Below are positions 32,457 through 44,963 of a stretch of 64,000 nt of DNA, one piece after another (positions within the stretch are counted from its first letter, which is position 1; each line of letters begins with the position of its first letter). This DNA is from Astragalus membranaceus (lineage: Eukaryota; Streptophyta; Magnoliopsida; Fabales; Fabaceae): assembly GCA_039519185.1 (NCBI GenBank), contig CM076848.1, positions 122,588,989-122,652,988 of the forward strand, read 5' to 3'. Made by a program: the position numbers and the translations under genes. Below the pieces are notes generated by a model. It ran no database searches and had not been told where the DNA came from. It saw nothing but the letters and a program-made list of their open reading frames with translations.

Positions 32457-35400
32457 TTACTGCTGATCAGGCGGAGGTGCCTGAGGAATGTTAAAGTGCT
32501 GCATCATAGAGCGAAGCATATCTGACATTTGTTCCATTTGCTGGCTATGAAGCAATTGATCCTCCTTGATCAGCTGCAGCTCCGCACCCTGCCTCTGCTG
32601 CTCAGTTTCTATTCTGCCACACCATGCCTCCAGATTGAAGTTTTGGGCATTTTGGTCATTTTTCCCGACCATCTCTTCCTCTACCTCTTGGACTGGCACC
32701 TTCTGGGGTATGTCACCTGCAGCATTGAGATACAGCCAGTTTTCTGGGTTTCTTTTGTCTGTCCTTACCGGGTTTGGTTGAAGGATAGACTTCTGCTTGT
32801 CAACCAGCAGATGGAACCTTGTTCTTGCTCTGTTCACAGCTCTGACTAGGAACATGCTCTCGCATATGTCCAAGTCAATATAGGTATTACCATCCAGGAC
32901 ATCATAATTTATAAACCTGTCACCCAGTCCTAGCTTTGTAGCAATAAAGGTAACCATCCCACCTATCACTATATCACCCTTTGGTTGTTCAGAAACGTGA
33001 AATAAGTTCTTGGTGATATAGTGATAGGTGTTTACCGGCATTTGATGGATCATCGCCCATAACAGAAAAAGCTCCCCAGTTCTAATTCCTCCCATCTCTC
33101 CCAAACACCGTACAGGCCATAATTCTAGCAAGATACCGAAAAACCAAGTTATGAATCGAGCTAGCCTTGGCGGTCCTAGCTTCATACTGACCCCTCCCAG
33201 TGATCTGGGTCCAGAAGGCAGGAGGGTTGTACCCTTGCAGCCTGAAGGCGGGGCCTCTGGAATCATGAATCATACCTATGTTTGGAAACCCCGGCTTTTC
33301 CCCAAATTCATCTAGAGTCATTTCAAAATCCTCGTTAAAAAGCCTAAATGATATTTTATCATCAGCAAGACTCAATGAACTGAGGAACTCCAGGGTAATC
33401 CCTTCATAGGTTCCCCTAGGGGGCCTCAAAAAAGTTAACCAACCCAGATTAATAAGCAGCATAGTAACATTGTCTTCTAAGCCTAAGGTGCTAATAGTGA
33501 GAGTGAAGTCAGGATACCTGGTAGCGACAACCTTTCTTTTGCACAGCAGTTCATACCTGTCATACCCTAATTTTGTCCGCCCAAGTCAAAACCTTTTTTT
33601 TTCAAACAAAAATGGAGACAATAAGGGTAATTCATAATTTGTGTAGGTTAATGGACTTCGCATTCATAATTTTCGAGAATTTTAGGGAATAAAATAGTGC
33701 AAGTTTCAATATCCGTGGGCATTCAAATGAGAGCAAGTTAATTATTTTTGAACTAAACCAAGTCATGGATGAAAAATACAATTTATTCTATCAAGGATAA
33801 TTTTCGTATAACTTTTTGGAAGAAAATCCTAGTTCAAAATAATTAAAAGGCATTTTTCCCATTTTTATTGCATAAGAAAGCTGAAAAAGGACCATTAAAT
33901 ATTCCCCGATTATTAAATGACAACTTTTATTGTCATGAATAATTAGAGGGATATTTTTATGGTGCCCAAAAATATGTGACACATTTTCAATAGGTGCACT
34001 ATCATTTGCATGCCCAAAAATTCAAAATTCAAATAAAAAAGTACAAAGTGTCCTCAATAAGACAAAAGACCAAAAAGGAGAAGCAATTTTCCCTCCCCAT
34101 TTTTTTTGTCAATTTCGAATTCCCTCTCTCTCTCTCTCCACAATTTCTTCCACACTCTTCTATTGTACAATTATTCCCTAAGAATATTATTGTACTATCC
34201 TTAATCCTACCCATTTCATACACATCCCTAATTCCCACACACTCTCATGTAGATTCATACCCTTTTTTGTAAATGACACCCTCCTCTCACACTCACTCCT
34301 TCATAAGAAATTGCAAACTTACTTAAAATAGAACATCTCATTCCTATTCTACCCTTAACCCTAATTTCACCCAAGACCATATATAGCCTACTCTCCCAAA
34401 ATACAAGGACAAGTTCATTTTGGCACAAAAACCTCCTCCTCTCCTCTCCTTGGGCGAAATCTCCTCCCCTCCCTCACCTCATCTTTTTCAATTTCCTCAC
34501 TCAATCATCCATTAAAACACCTTTCCTACACTAAATCTTTCATCCTTCTTGCATTCTTCTCAAAGATTCCCCCTTCATATTCAAGGATCAAGTTCAAATT
34601 TGAAGATTGAAGAGTAGATTAAAAGGGTTTTGCATTCATTCATCTCATTTCCTTCCTTATTCTAGCTTGGAGTTGAGGTATAATTTAAAACCTAGCATCA
34701 TCTTCCAATTTTAGCATCAAAGATGTAAATCATCACTTCATTTTGGCATCCCATTGCATTTTAATGTCATAATGTTAGCATAGTTGTTGTTGTTGAGTGA
34801 GAGATGTATTTCAAGTATCTTGACAAACACTTTGGGAGGCTTGGGTGCTTGAAATGCTTCTCTCCTTTAGAATAAATTGTGTGTTGTTGTTATTTCACTC
34901 ATTTCTTGTTGTTTTCATGAATAAAGTGATGATTTGAAGCTTATTTCATTTCGCATATTAGGGGAAAATTAGGGTTTGTGTGATTGTTATGCATTTCTTT
35001 GCTTGATCATGTGAATCCTTGCCAAAAGTTTAATCTATGTTGTTCTCTTGCATTATCTTGTGTTTCCATGAATAAAATGAGATTTAGGGTTTATGTTAGT
35101 TTCGCATGTTTCAAAGAAATTAGGGTTTATGAGATTTTTGATGAGTTGGTTGTTTAATCTTGTTATTCATTGGAATTGAACCTTGATTATGATGTTTGTT
35201 TGCTTAAAACTTGTTGTTCTCATGAATTTGCTTGCAAATCATGTCCTATGTTGATGATTGGCAAGAGGACTCTCACTTGTGCTTTGATGCACACTTTAAG
35301 TGTTGAGGATTGCCTAAGAGGATTCAATTTCTTTTGTGATTCCTAATGAACAAGGATGCAAATTTAGGTTTCCTTTCCTTACCAATTGCTTTGATTACCA

Positions 35401-36997
35401 AAAACAACTTATAAATCATTTTGAAATGCTCTTGGTCTTGCAAATAAGTAATTGTTTTGAAACAATTGTTGGTTTTGTGTTGACGATTTGGTAAGAGTAT
35501 TTGACACCTATGCACTTGTGCATATCCCAAGTGTCAAAGATTACCTAAAGGGATTCAACACTCTAATTGCCTAAACTTGTCAATTTAGTCTTAAGACTTG
35601 CCTATGATCTTGCATGAGGCAAATGCCCCTTTTAATTTATTCCTTCCATGTGGTTGGTTGAAGAAATGGATTAGACATTGATGACATCAAAAGGATACCA
35701 CATGGGTGCTTATGTCTAATGTTGATGTGAAATCCTTAGGGTTTTGCAAGTGATTCATTAGAAGTTTGAAATCACTTGTGCTTTGAAATGCCTTTGCCTA
35801 TTCACATATTGTGTCATAAATGCCTAGTTAGGTTCATCCCATTGCCTAGCATCTTCAATAAGATGTGCAACTTAGGTTCATTTTCTTGCCCATTCATGCA
35901 TTTTCGCCAAAATGTTCAACTTGGGTTCATTCTTTGCCTAACTATGTATTGTGTCATAATGTGTATAGTCTAAGTCCACTTTCAATCAAAAGCTTTTTCA
36001 AGAATCAAAATCATTCCCTAAACAAGAATCAATCCAATTGCGAAAACTCTTCAAAATCAAACTTTGTTAGTAGTCTTGCGAAGCCTTTGCTTGCATGATT
36101 ATTAACAATGAGGTACTAGTGGCGATCACTTGGAGCCTTTGCTCAATTGATCATCATGAATGCCTAATTTTCCTAAAGATTTTCACTAAATCAAAAACTT
36201 TGTTAGTAGTCTTGCGAAGCCTTTGCTTGCATGATTATTAACAATTGAGTGCTAATGGTGGTCACTTGGAGCCTTTGCTCAATTGATCATCATGAAAGCT
36301 CAATTTTCACAATTAAACAAGATAAAAAACAAAAACCTTTTTCTAGACAACCCAGAACTACGTAGCTTTGAATTCTCCATCGCACCGGGAGATACGTAGG
36401 AGCGGATACTCTCCGTCAAGCACAACAAACCCAAAACATTTTTCCTTTCAAAAACCAAACACTTTTCCAAAATAAAACATTTTTCAAAAACAAGAACTAC
36501 GTTGCTTTGAATTCTCCATCGCACCGGGAGATACGTAGGAGCGGATACTCTCCGTCAAGCGCGAAAACTAAAGATTTTTCATTAAGTCATTCATCAACAA
36601 AAGAGGTAAAAACAAAGCATTTTTCCAAATCAACTTTGCAAATCACATATTTAATTAAGGTAACCCTTCTTTGAAGGGACGTTATGGGGTGCTAATACCT
36701 TCCCCATATGTAATTAGACCACCAAACCCGAATCTAATGGTTCCAAAGACCATTGCTTTCCAAAAAAGGTTTTTCCGATGTTTTACCTTTAAAAAATATT
36801 GGTGGCGACTCTAAAATCCCGTTGTGCGAAGAAAAATCCCTACAAGAATTTTTCGGGGTGCGACAATACCTTTCTCGTTGGGCAGTGTCTTTGAAAGCGA
36901 TTCCGAATGGGTTGTTTGCAGCAGCCCCGCTCCTTTTTCCTCCCTTCCCAATGCTTGGACCCACAACATCACCAATCCGTGCCTTTTTTGAAGCCAT
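32457..36997 (-). pseudogene. Envelope-position ORF of the Athila element, broken
   Basis: The start is ATG at 36997 (MASKKARIGDVVGPS). The first 44 codons are cut at 36866 by the Ogre-like solo LTR (33558-36865) and resume at 33557 in the same frame. A frameshift near 33100-33120 separates the next part (33082-33462; LFNEDFEMTLDEFGEKPGFP) from the last (32457-33100; ends QAPPPDQQ). The family is the plant 'putative transposon protein'/Athila ORF type. The C-terminal part is Gln-rich with coiled-coil character (about 32460-32600). No membrane span recognised. It lies after pol, as env-like ORFs do in Athila; function unknown. Confidence 0.75.
33558..36865 (+). mobile_element. Ogre/Tat-like solo LTR, TSD ATACC
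   Basis: 3308 bp, starting TGTCATACCCTAATTTTG and ending GGGGTGCGACA. Perfect ATACC duplications are at 33553-33557 and 36866-36870. The start, and 'ggtggcgactct' near the end, are characteristic of Ogre LTRs. A TATA-like box (near 34379, ccatatatagcc) precedes a CT-rich leader. Internal repeats are a ~136-bp unit near 36058-36300 ('ttagtagtcttgcgaagcc') and 'gagatacgtaggagcggat' twice (about 36388 and 36525). No internal domain remains. ORFs here are spurious. Confidence 0.88.
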
Positions 36998-37012
36998 TTC
37001 GAATTTCTCCAA

Positions 37013-37892
37013 GTTTTGGGTTTTTGGGGTTTTTTGGAAAATTTGGGGGTTTGGTGAAATGATAGGTTAATGTGGTGTTTTTGGTGTTTGGGTGGTGTTT
37101 TGAGGTTTGTTTATGGAGTTTTGGGTTATGGGTTGGGTGGAATTCGAATTTGGGATTTTTGTGGAGACTGAGTGTATGGTGATTTTGATGGTTGGGTTTT
37201 GTAGAGTAGATTCTGGGTAGTTGATTTGTGGAGTTTTTATGGAGGTTTGGGTGAGTTTTGGTTGTTTTTGAAGGTTTGGAGGGTTTGGTTATGGAGGTTT
37301 TGGGTTGGAGAAGGGGTGAGGAAGAAGAAGATGGGTTGAAAGTGAGGAAAATCGTGACTTAGTTGGTTATTTGTGAGGTAGGGTTGGCATTAGAGGTCGC
37401 GCACGGATCGTGCTTGGTAAACGCACGGTTTGTGCTTAACATTCGCAATAGAGAGATGCTGCATGTTAATCCACGCACGAATCGTGCTTCACCTACGCAC
37501 GGATCGTGCCTGAGCTTCGGTGACCAGTTATTCTTAAAATCTTCCAGTACGCACGGATCGTGCCATGTCGCGCACGGATCGTGCGTCTCTTTCGCACAAG
37601 GACCAGTAAAAGTTTTCTTAGTTGCGCACGGATCGTGCCATGATGCGCATGGATCGTGCGTCTCTTTCGCACAAGGACCAGTAAAAAATTTCTTAGTTGC
37701 GCACGGATCGTGCCATGATGCGCACGGATCATGCGCCTCCTTCAGCATTCAAAATTCATTTTTCTTGTGTAAAACACCCAGATCAGACACCCCTTCTTAC
37801 TTGAATTTCCTGAAAAACAAAAACATTAACCCATGGGTTGCCTCCCACGCAGCGCTCTTTTAATGTCACTAGCTTGACCCAGACCTTTTCCT
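37013..37892 (-). other. Non-coding spacer between pol and the envelope-position ORF
   Basis: 37013-37360 is G/T-rich on plus with no gene. 37396-37740 holds ten GCACGGATCGTGC-like palindromes, listed separately. 37830-37892 contains the end of the pol reading context. Confidence 0.7.
37396..37740. repeat. Array of ten GCACGGATCGTGC palindromes
   Basis: Copies lie near 37399, 37421, 37474, 37496, 37551, 37570, 37624, 37644, 37698 and 37719, most as (G)CGCACGGATCGTGC(G). The last six are in three pairs about 20 bp apart, with pairs repeating every ~74 bp (37551/37570, 37624/37644, 37698/37719). Both strands are open across the array because of the repeats; I do not call these genes. Confidence 0.9.
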
Positions 37893-38520
37893 TCAATTGG
37901 GAGTTTGTAAAACCAAAGTGGTTCTGCTTTCAATCTCATCACCAATCAAATATGTTTTCAACCTTTGTCCGTTTACTTTGAATGAACCGGTCTTTTCACT
38001 CCATATATCAACAGCTCTGAAAGGGTATACCTTACGGACTTGAAATGGACCGGACCATTTTGACCTTAATTTTCCTGGAAAAAGTTTCAGCCTTGAGTTG
38101 AAGAGCAATACAAGATCGCCTTCTTTGAATTCTCTTCGGACGATACGCTTATCATGTCATTTCTTTGTTCTTTCTTTGTAAATTCGGGCATTTTCAAAAG
38201 CATCCATCCTCAGTTCGGGCATTTTCGTAAGCGTCCATCCTCAGTTCTTCCAACTCATTTAACTGAAGTTTTCTTTTATCACCTGCTAACTTTGTATCCA
38301 AGTTGAGAGTCTTTATTGCCCAATAAGCTTTGTGCTCTAGCTCAACCGAAAGATGACAAGACTTCCCATAAATCAATTTAAAAGGAGACATCCCAATAGG
38401 AGTCTTGTATGCTGTCCGATAAGCCCAGAAAGCATCATCAAGCCTAATTGACCAATCTTTTCTAGAAGGAGAGACCATTTTTTCTAAAATACTTTTTATC
38501 TCTCTATTGGAGACCTCAAC
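37893..38520 (-). pseudogene. Athila integrase C-terminal part (3' side of nested insertion)
   Basis: Two open pieces. 38194-38520 carries VSNREIKSILEKMV, then WSIRLDDAFWAYRTAYKTPIG and SPFKLIYGKSCHLSVELEHKA, the conserved end of gypsy integrase cores. 37893-38108 has KLFPGKLRSKWSGPF, the GPF/Y-type C-terminal module, and the stop of pol. A frame break and a small local duplication ('cagttcgggcattttcg', near 38210) separate them. The upstream half of integrase is at 48700-49180, displaced by two insertions. Confidence 0.85.
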
Positions 38521-39621
38521 TGTAACACCCCGGTATTTTTATCAAGTAAAAATACCCAAGTGTACCATCATAAAATAATCAGAGATATTTTTCCTGTTTT
38601 AGATATTGAACATAAATAAAAACAACTCATAACTTAGAGTCCAATATCCAAATACCAAGAAATAGCGGAAACGATTTTACAATTTTTACTGATACAAGTT
38701 ATACAATCGAAAATACAAAAAAACTCGAGGGAAGGACAATAACAATGAAAACTAAGTCTTCACCGTCTTCATAAGCACACCACCTAGCTGTGCTTCTTCA
38801 CCTTTTCTTTTTCCCTGCTTCTCTGTAAAAACCACAAAATATAAACAGTGAGATACAATCTCAGTGAGTTCTACCGAGACCCCTACTAACACTCTCGGTC
38901 TATTTAAAACATTTTAAAGGTTTGACACAACACCGACCGCAATCCACTTGCTAATCCCGGTGTATCACACAATAAGGCTTCGACCTAGTAAGACACTGGC
39001 TGCAATCTATTTGCGTCTCCCGATGAACTAGCATCCTGGGCCCTTCTACGTGACACCGGCTGCAATCCACTTGCGTCTCCCGGCGCACATAGTACAATAC
39101 TTTTAACATAACACCGGCTGCAATCTATTTGCGTCTCCCGGCGAACCCCTATCCAATAACAGTTCCGCTATTGGCCTCAGAGCCTAGGGTAAGGGATCAT
39201 GACTTCCCCGCCTAGTATGTTAACATGGGTCGTCACCCAAACTCGATATAATATATATATCTATAATCATATATAACCACCCACATTGGGCCGACTCCTT
39301 TAATCGATATAATTTATATATCGTGAATTATTCACCGGTTTAGACGAATGAATAATAATCATTCCGCGTCAGTTATACCATACCACGTAGGACTCATAAT
39401 CTACTTTATTATTAATAAAACATACTCGCACACGTATACTATTGTCCGGCTTTTCGAAACAATTTCAACTTCAAAAGTATTTCATAAAACCCTTTTGAAA
39501 CATACCCAAAATCATGGCATTATAAGCCTAATATCATTATGGAAGGGTTAGGAAAGTATTAGGAGAGGATTGGAATCGATCGGGATCGTTTCGGGCAAGT
39601 TTGGAAATTTGGACAGAACAC

Positions 39622-39735
39622 GGCGCACGGTTCGTGCTCCCACACGCACGGGTCGTTCTCCCTGTAATGCATTTTTGAAAACAAAACAGAATGACACGCA
39701 CGGTCCGTGCGCCTGGGACGCACGGGTCGTGCGCT
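39622..39735. repeat. Four GCACGG-type palindromes in the chromovirus-like LTR
   Basis: GCGCACGGTTCGTGC near 39622, CGCACGGGTCGTTC near 39644, CGCACGGTCCGTGCG near 39695 (perfect GCACGGNCCGTGC form) and CGCACGGGTCGTGCG near 39719. The same four occur in the other LTR at 46070-46182 with two changes. Confidence 0.85.
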
Positions 39736-40752
39736 TTTGACAGCATTGTATTTTATCCCGTTTTCGCAATTTTCGTCGTTCCGACCAATTCCGATACCTG
39801 TTCCAGTCCAGTCCTAACACCAAAATAGTTCAAAAACATATCCAACGTCCTCCCTCGATCAACCAATCCAATCAAAGACTCAACACATTCGATTTTCATC
39901 AAAATTCGACATATTTAAAAATAATGGTTTTTGACTCAAAGTCTTCCGAAATTAAATCACTAAAAATTCCATTTCAACACGACTCAACCCGAGACTCGCT
40001 CCGATCAATTCCTAACTCGAATCAGACAGTATCAAGAAATATTCCAGTCCAGCGAAAGCGATAAAGCATTAATCAATTAATTCGAAAAACAAAATCCTAA
40101 ACGTGAGTAGAACTCACCCTCGAAGCGTGAACCACGATCGAGCCGAAATCACCGAGTAGCCACACGAACGCTCCCCGCTTAAACTCTCTGTTCCGACGAC
40201 GCCACTTCCGCTTTCAAAGCTTCCCACTCGATCGCGAAACCTCATTTTGACCGAAATACCGATTTCCCCGAAATTCTCCACGGACACTATTCATCATCTC
40301 TAACCTCTAAAACTACTATTCACACATAACCCAATTTTTGATTTTCAACCCCAAATCACCCAACTAGCTTCCAATCCTTCAATCGAACTTTAATACTCGA
40401 GCAATCCACCTTGGGTTCATTCCTAATCGAACTTAAACCTTCAAAACCAACCCAAAATCGAATTTCCCACAAAACCTCCAAAACACAAAAATCGCCAAGT
40501 GAGAGAGAGTGAGCTGATCGTCACGAAATTGGTACCAAATCGAAGAGGAAGTAGTGCTGAACATTTTTCGTGTTGGACGGAAGTCGTTTTGGTGAAGTCT
40601 TCTCTCTCCCTCTTCTCTTCTCCCTCACGCCATTCTCTTCTTTTTCCCTCTCCTTTTCTCTCTTTTTCTCCTCTGTTTCTCGCCTCCTCTTTCCTTCTTC
40701 TCTTAATTTTTTTAATTAATTCTTTCTCCTCTTCACTCACACACACCCACGT

Positions 40753-40756
<4 letters not shown>

Positions 40757-40826
<70 letters not shown>
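40757..40826. repeat. (AT)n microsatellite expanded in one LTR
   Basis: About 35 AT units. The matching place in the other LTR (about 47203-47213) has only about five. Confidence 0.97.
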
Positions 40827-40829
<3 letters not shown>

Positions 40830-41039
40830 ATATATAAGTTGTAACGCGGTCAAATTACCATATTGATCGAAATCTCCTATTTCGATTCCAAAACTTCCTT
40901 GGTCCGTATTATCCGGTTAACGATCCGATGACAACAAATAAATAATTTTAGCACTCGATAAATTTACCAGTTAAGTACTAAATTGATTTAATTGGATTAA
41001 CATCCCAATAATTCGGTTAATTATTTTGCGGATGTTACA

Positions 41040-42599
41040 TTCTCCCCAACTTAAAAGAATTTTGTCCTCAAAATTTCGTCAAGCCTTTTATCCGACTAAC
41101 CGAGAATCGACATTCTCAGAAAGGTCTTAAGTTGCTGAAAAACAATCTCGAACTAACGAAATGAGTGTAGAAAATCTTCCCAATCCGGCACATCAATCGT
41201 CAAGTATGATCCACTACCACCTTGATACGAACTCTCTGGTCACGCATCTACACGAGAAACTCATCATTCGCCTACATAGGCCCGGCACCGCGTTTGAAAA
41301 CACTTCCGAAGCTTCATTCCACTTATCCTCGTTTACTCCCCAACTTTGATTAATCCAAATCAAAGGGTCTATTACAATACACTTGATAGACATACTGGCT
41401 GAAAATGAGATCCACAAATTGGTACTCCACGGTAGAGGTAAGAACAAGCACGATTTCCTCGGAGGGTGTAAACGCGTTCTCAACAAATCTTATAAAATCC
41501 ATAACAGTTCTCATACACATCGAACAATTGTGACGGAAAGGTCACTTGTGAAACTTCTTGACTCGCCCCTAAGATTTCGAGATAACACTTTTCGAAAGAA
41601 GATGGAATGAGGATTTACCAGAAACATTTATCTTAAACGTAGAAATAAACCGCGGGGACATCAAATAACTTGAACGTAATGAAAATCACCTCAGTTGTTC
41701 TCCAAAAAACTATCAAACAGAACTCAGAGCTCCTTTCCGAATTAGTCAATAGCGTTGAGAGCTTCCCCTCTACCTAAGTAATCCTCCTAGGATTTTCCTC
41801 CTCAATCATATCTTATTAGCCTCTTAATTCGTTCCCAAAATTAACTTTAGCATGCGGGTTTTCACAAAAACGATTTTTCAAAACTATTACACCGCACGCC
41901 GAGCTTCACTTCGGAAATTTCAGTCACTTACAAGCAGATCCATCAATTAATCCTCTGATGGCTATTCGTAACGTGAAAACAATCAGCAGTTACCTCACTT
42001 ACATACTCGTATTCACGTTTGACTTGTCAAACGGAATCACCTATTACAATCTCATTGTTAACCTTCACAAAGAAGAGATTAACAAACTAATACCTTGCCA
42101 CTAATACATCTGCTTTATATTCTGTACACCCTGGAACAGAATATAAACTTCGGTGTGCTTCCTCTAACACTTGCCTTCTATTTTTCTCATCATCGGGCGT
42201 ACAGATCCTACCGTTGAAACAACTGACTCCATCACTATCCATGGTAAAATCTGGAAATACCTTAGTGATTGTAGCTTCACCTCAACTTCTTGTGCTAAGC
42301 GTATAGAATCCCTTAGGGAACTAGAGATCCTCATATGGCTCAACATTAACCGGTTTCTTCTTGATCTTGAATTCAGATTTAAGTCTCTGAAAGACTCCGA
42401 TGATTCCATCTCATGCATCAATAAACTCAGCTATATGTGGATGGACTTCCTACTCAGTGCATCAGTTACAACACTGACCTCTCTTGAATGCTACATCAAC
42501 ACAAATTCATAATCCTCCAGAAACTCAACACACTTCTCTGCCTGCTATTCAGTTCTTTCTGATCAAAGAGATACCTTAAACTATTGTGATCACTGAAGA
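41040..42599 (-). other. Unrecognised 3' internal region of the chromovirus-like element
   Basis: Where integrase should lie, I see no HHCC, DDE or GPF motif in any frame. The piece 42164-42421 (minus) may be the linker after RNase H. Either internal deletion or heavy decay. Confidence 0.55.
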
Positions 42600-43530
42600 C
42601 ATCGAAACGACACCCCTACAGGTAACGTCTCCAAATCCTCAGTGCATACACAATAGCTGCCAATTCCAAATTATAAATTGGATAATCCTCCTCATGGACC
42701 TTCAACTGTCTGGATGCATAAGCTACTACTTGATGATTCTGCATGAGAACACATCTCAAACCATTCCCAGAAGCGTCGCTGTAACTTTGGAATCCCAAAA
42801 ACGGATCTGGAAGAATCAGGGTTGGAGCAGAAGTCAAAATCTTCAACTCTTGAAAACGTTCTTCACAATCGGCATCCCACGTAAACGGATGACCCTTACG
42901 AGTTAACCGAGTAAGTGGAAAACTAACCGTGAGAACCCTTGGACAAATCTCTTATAGTAACCGGCTAGACCCAGAAACTTTCGATCTCTGCGACTGATGT
43001 TGGTCACTCCCATTCAACACCGCTTCCTTCTTACTGGGATCTACAGAAACTCCCGACTTGGGAAATCACCTGTCCCAAAGACTTTACCTCTGACACCCAA
43101 AAATCACTTTCCGAGGGTTTCAAGTATAACTTATTTTCTCGGAGTGCACTCAGAACAATGAGGAGATGTTGGACATGCTCCTCAATGGTCTTCGAGCACA
43201 TCAAGATATCATCGATGAAAACGACTTCAAACTGATCCTAATACGTATGAAAAACTCGGTTCATGTAATCCATGAATACCGCTGGAGCATTAGTCAAACC
43301 GAAGGGCATCACTACGAACTCGTAATGTCCATACCTAGTACGGAAAGCTGTCTTCGGAATATCTAAGGCTCTAACTTTTAATTGATGATAACCTGACCTC
43401 AGATCAATTTTTGAAAACACCACGGCACCTCGAAGTTGATCCAGCAAATCGTCTATCCTTGGCAAGGGATATTTATTCTTGATCGTCACTTTGTTGAGTT
43501 GTCGATAACCGATGTACAATCTCATGCTAT
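42600..43530 (-). pseudogene. Chromovirus-like reverse transcriptase and RNase H, broken
   Basis: RT at 43238-43525 has GYRQLNKVTIKNKYPLPRID, VFSKIDLRSGYHQ and MPFGLTNAPAVF. The FIDDI catalytic motif lies just downstream (about 43205-43225) after an in-frame stop. RNase H at 42616-42846 has SDASGNGLRCVLMQ and NLELAAIVYALRIWRRYL, with the first Asp present. Frameshifts separate the parts. Confidence 0.82.
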
Positions 43531-44963
43531 TAACCTTTCTTTTGACTAATCACACCAGAGCACTCCTTAGAGAAGCACTCGGTCGAAAGAATTTCTTTAA
43601 CATCGACTCTTCAAGTTGAGACTCCATTTCCTTTAATTCTAAAGAAACATTCAATAAGAAACAATAGACATTGATCCCGTGCCAGGAACCAATTCTACCG
43701 TAAACTCTACCTCTCGCTCAGGAGGTTCAGAAGAAACTTCATTGTGGAAACATCCAGAAAGTCATCCACAACCTGAATGTTCGCCAAATCTAAACTAGTT
43801 TCAGGGGATGCAGATAACATACTAACATGTGCTTTCGCACCTTGGAATGGAGATTGACCGTCTAAGGTGAACTAGGTAACCGCTTCGGAATTTGTCCTAG
43901 ACAATGCAACTGATTCTGAAGCGAAGCTGATAGTTGATTGCAACATGATTTGCAGTCATCCAATTCATACCCAAAATGGTGTCCACACTTCTCATAGACA
44001 AACAATAAATTCTACAACGAAATTCCTGCCTCCTATGACAAGTAGACAATTCTATTCAAAGATTATGTCTGGACACGACCCTTAGCAGCAGTTAAAATGG
44101 TTATCGGCTCGGATAGCGGAGACATTGCTAATCCCAACCGATCTACACATGCTTGTGCTATAAAACAATGGGTTGCACCCGAATCGTATAATATACTGAA
44201 GGAGTTATTGAAAACTGATTCCATACCCCTCAGTAACTTGTATGCAGTTGTAACTCTCTAAGCATTCAAAGTGTTGACTCGTCCTTGCCTTGGAGCTGCT
44301 TGTAACTCCTTGAAACTCTTCCTTACGGGGCACTCTTTACCATAGTGACCCTCTACATTACTATAATAGCACCGATTAGATCTTCGCTTGCAATCACCGC
44401 TGTGAGGCTTTCCACAGTTAGAACATCTTCTGACCTTTGAAGAATCAAAGAATTGCATCTGCTTTTCCTTCGATGAAATTACCTTAGGACTTTGCATTCG
44501 GAGTTGATATTTCAACTACCTTCTTTCCTTTCCCATATTTCCTATGAGATCATCCTCGGCGACATAGGCTGATTGCACTAAGGCAACATAATTGGTAGCA
44601 GTATAAGAACTGAGACCATAAATCACAAAAACACTTATGTCCGTCTTAGACTTCTGCATTCTCCGTTCGTCATCCGAAGCTTACTTTACCACTTGGTAAA
44701 ACTGAGACAACTTCTCAAACTTAGCGGTGTATTCTTCCACCGTCATGTCACCTTTCCTGAGGATGCACCGGTTGAAGATTCCGATTGTGGTCGAGGATTG
44801 CATCTTGATCATCCAGTCATAATTCCGCTTATGATGCACTAAGTATTAAGTTGATCAGGCTCAATGTCTCTTAGCATCACAAGTGTAATTACAAAAAGGA
44901 CTAGCAAGGAATCGACTCAACCCTAAGCTAAGTCAGACTAGGTCGAACTGCTCTGATACCAAC
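43531..44963 (-). pseudogene. Remnant of gag and protease region, chromovirus-like element
   Basis: 44258-44515 (minus) encodes the gag tail with a zinc knuckle CSNCGKPHSGDC and a decayed second one, CYYSNVEGHYGKEC, in which the second Cys is Ser. Further gag N-terminal sequence is mostly missing: only about 430 bp separate it from the PBS. The protease lies about 43700-44200 but is too broken to place an active site. PBS at 44950-44961. Confidence 0.65.

Larger units (their letters stand above)
38521..41039 (-). repeat. 3' LTR of the chromovirus-like element
   Basis: 2519 bp, on plus TGTAACACCCC to GATGTTACA. It contains repeated 'ccggctgcaatc' phrases with 'ttgcgtctcccgg' (about 38935-39145), four GCACGG-type palindromes (39622-39735) and the long (AT)n at 40757-40826. 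Confidence 0.93.

Noticed and set aside
32529..32849. Plus-strand ORFs opposite the Athila env-position ORF
   Set aside because: Shadows of the minus-strand coding frame.
37359..37863. Overlapping ORFs on both strands encoding repeats like AHGSCHD and HDPCA
   Set aside because: They are produced by the palindromic GCACGGATCGTGC array, which is open in several frames on both strands. No homology and no independent coding signal.
40499..40837. Plus-strand ORF ending in an Ile-Tyr repeat
   Set aside because: Inside an LTR and extended only by the (AT)n tract; the other LTR loses it.
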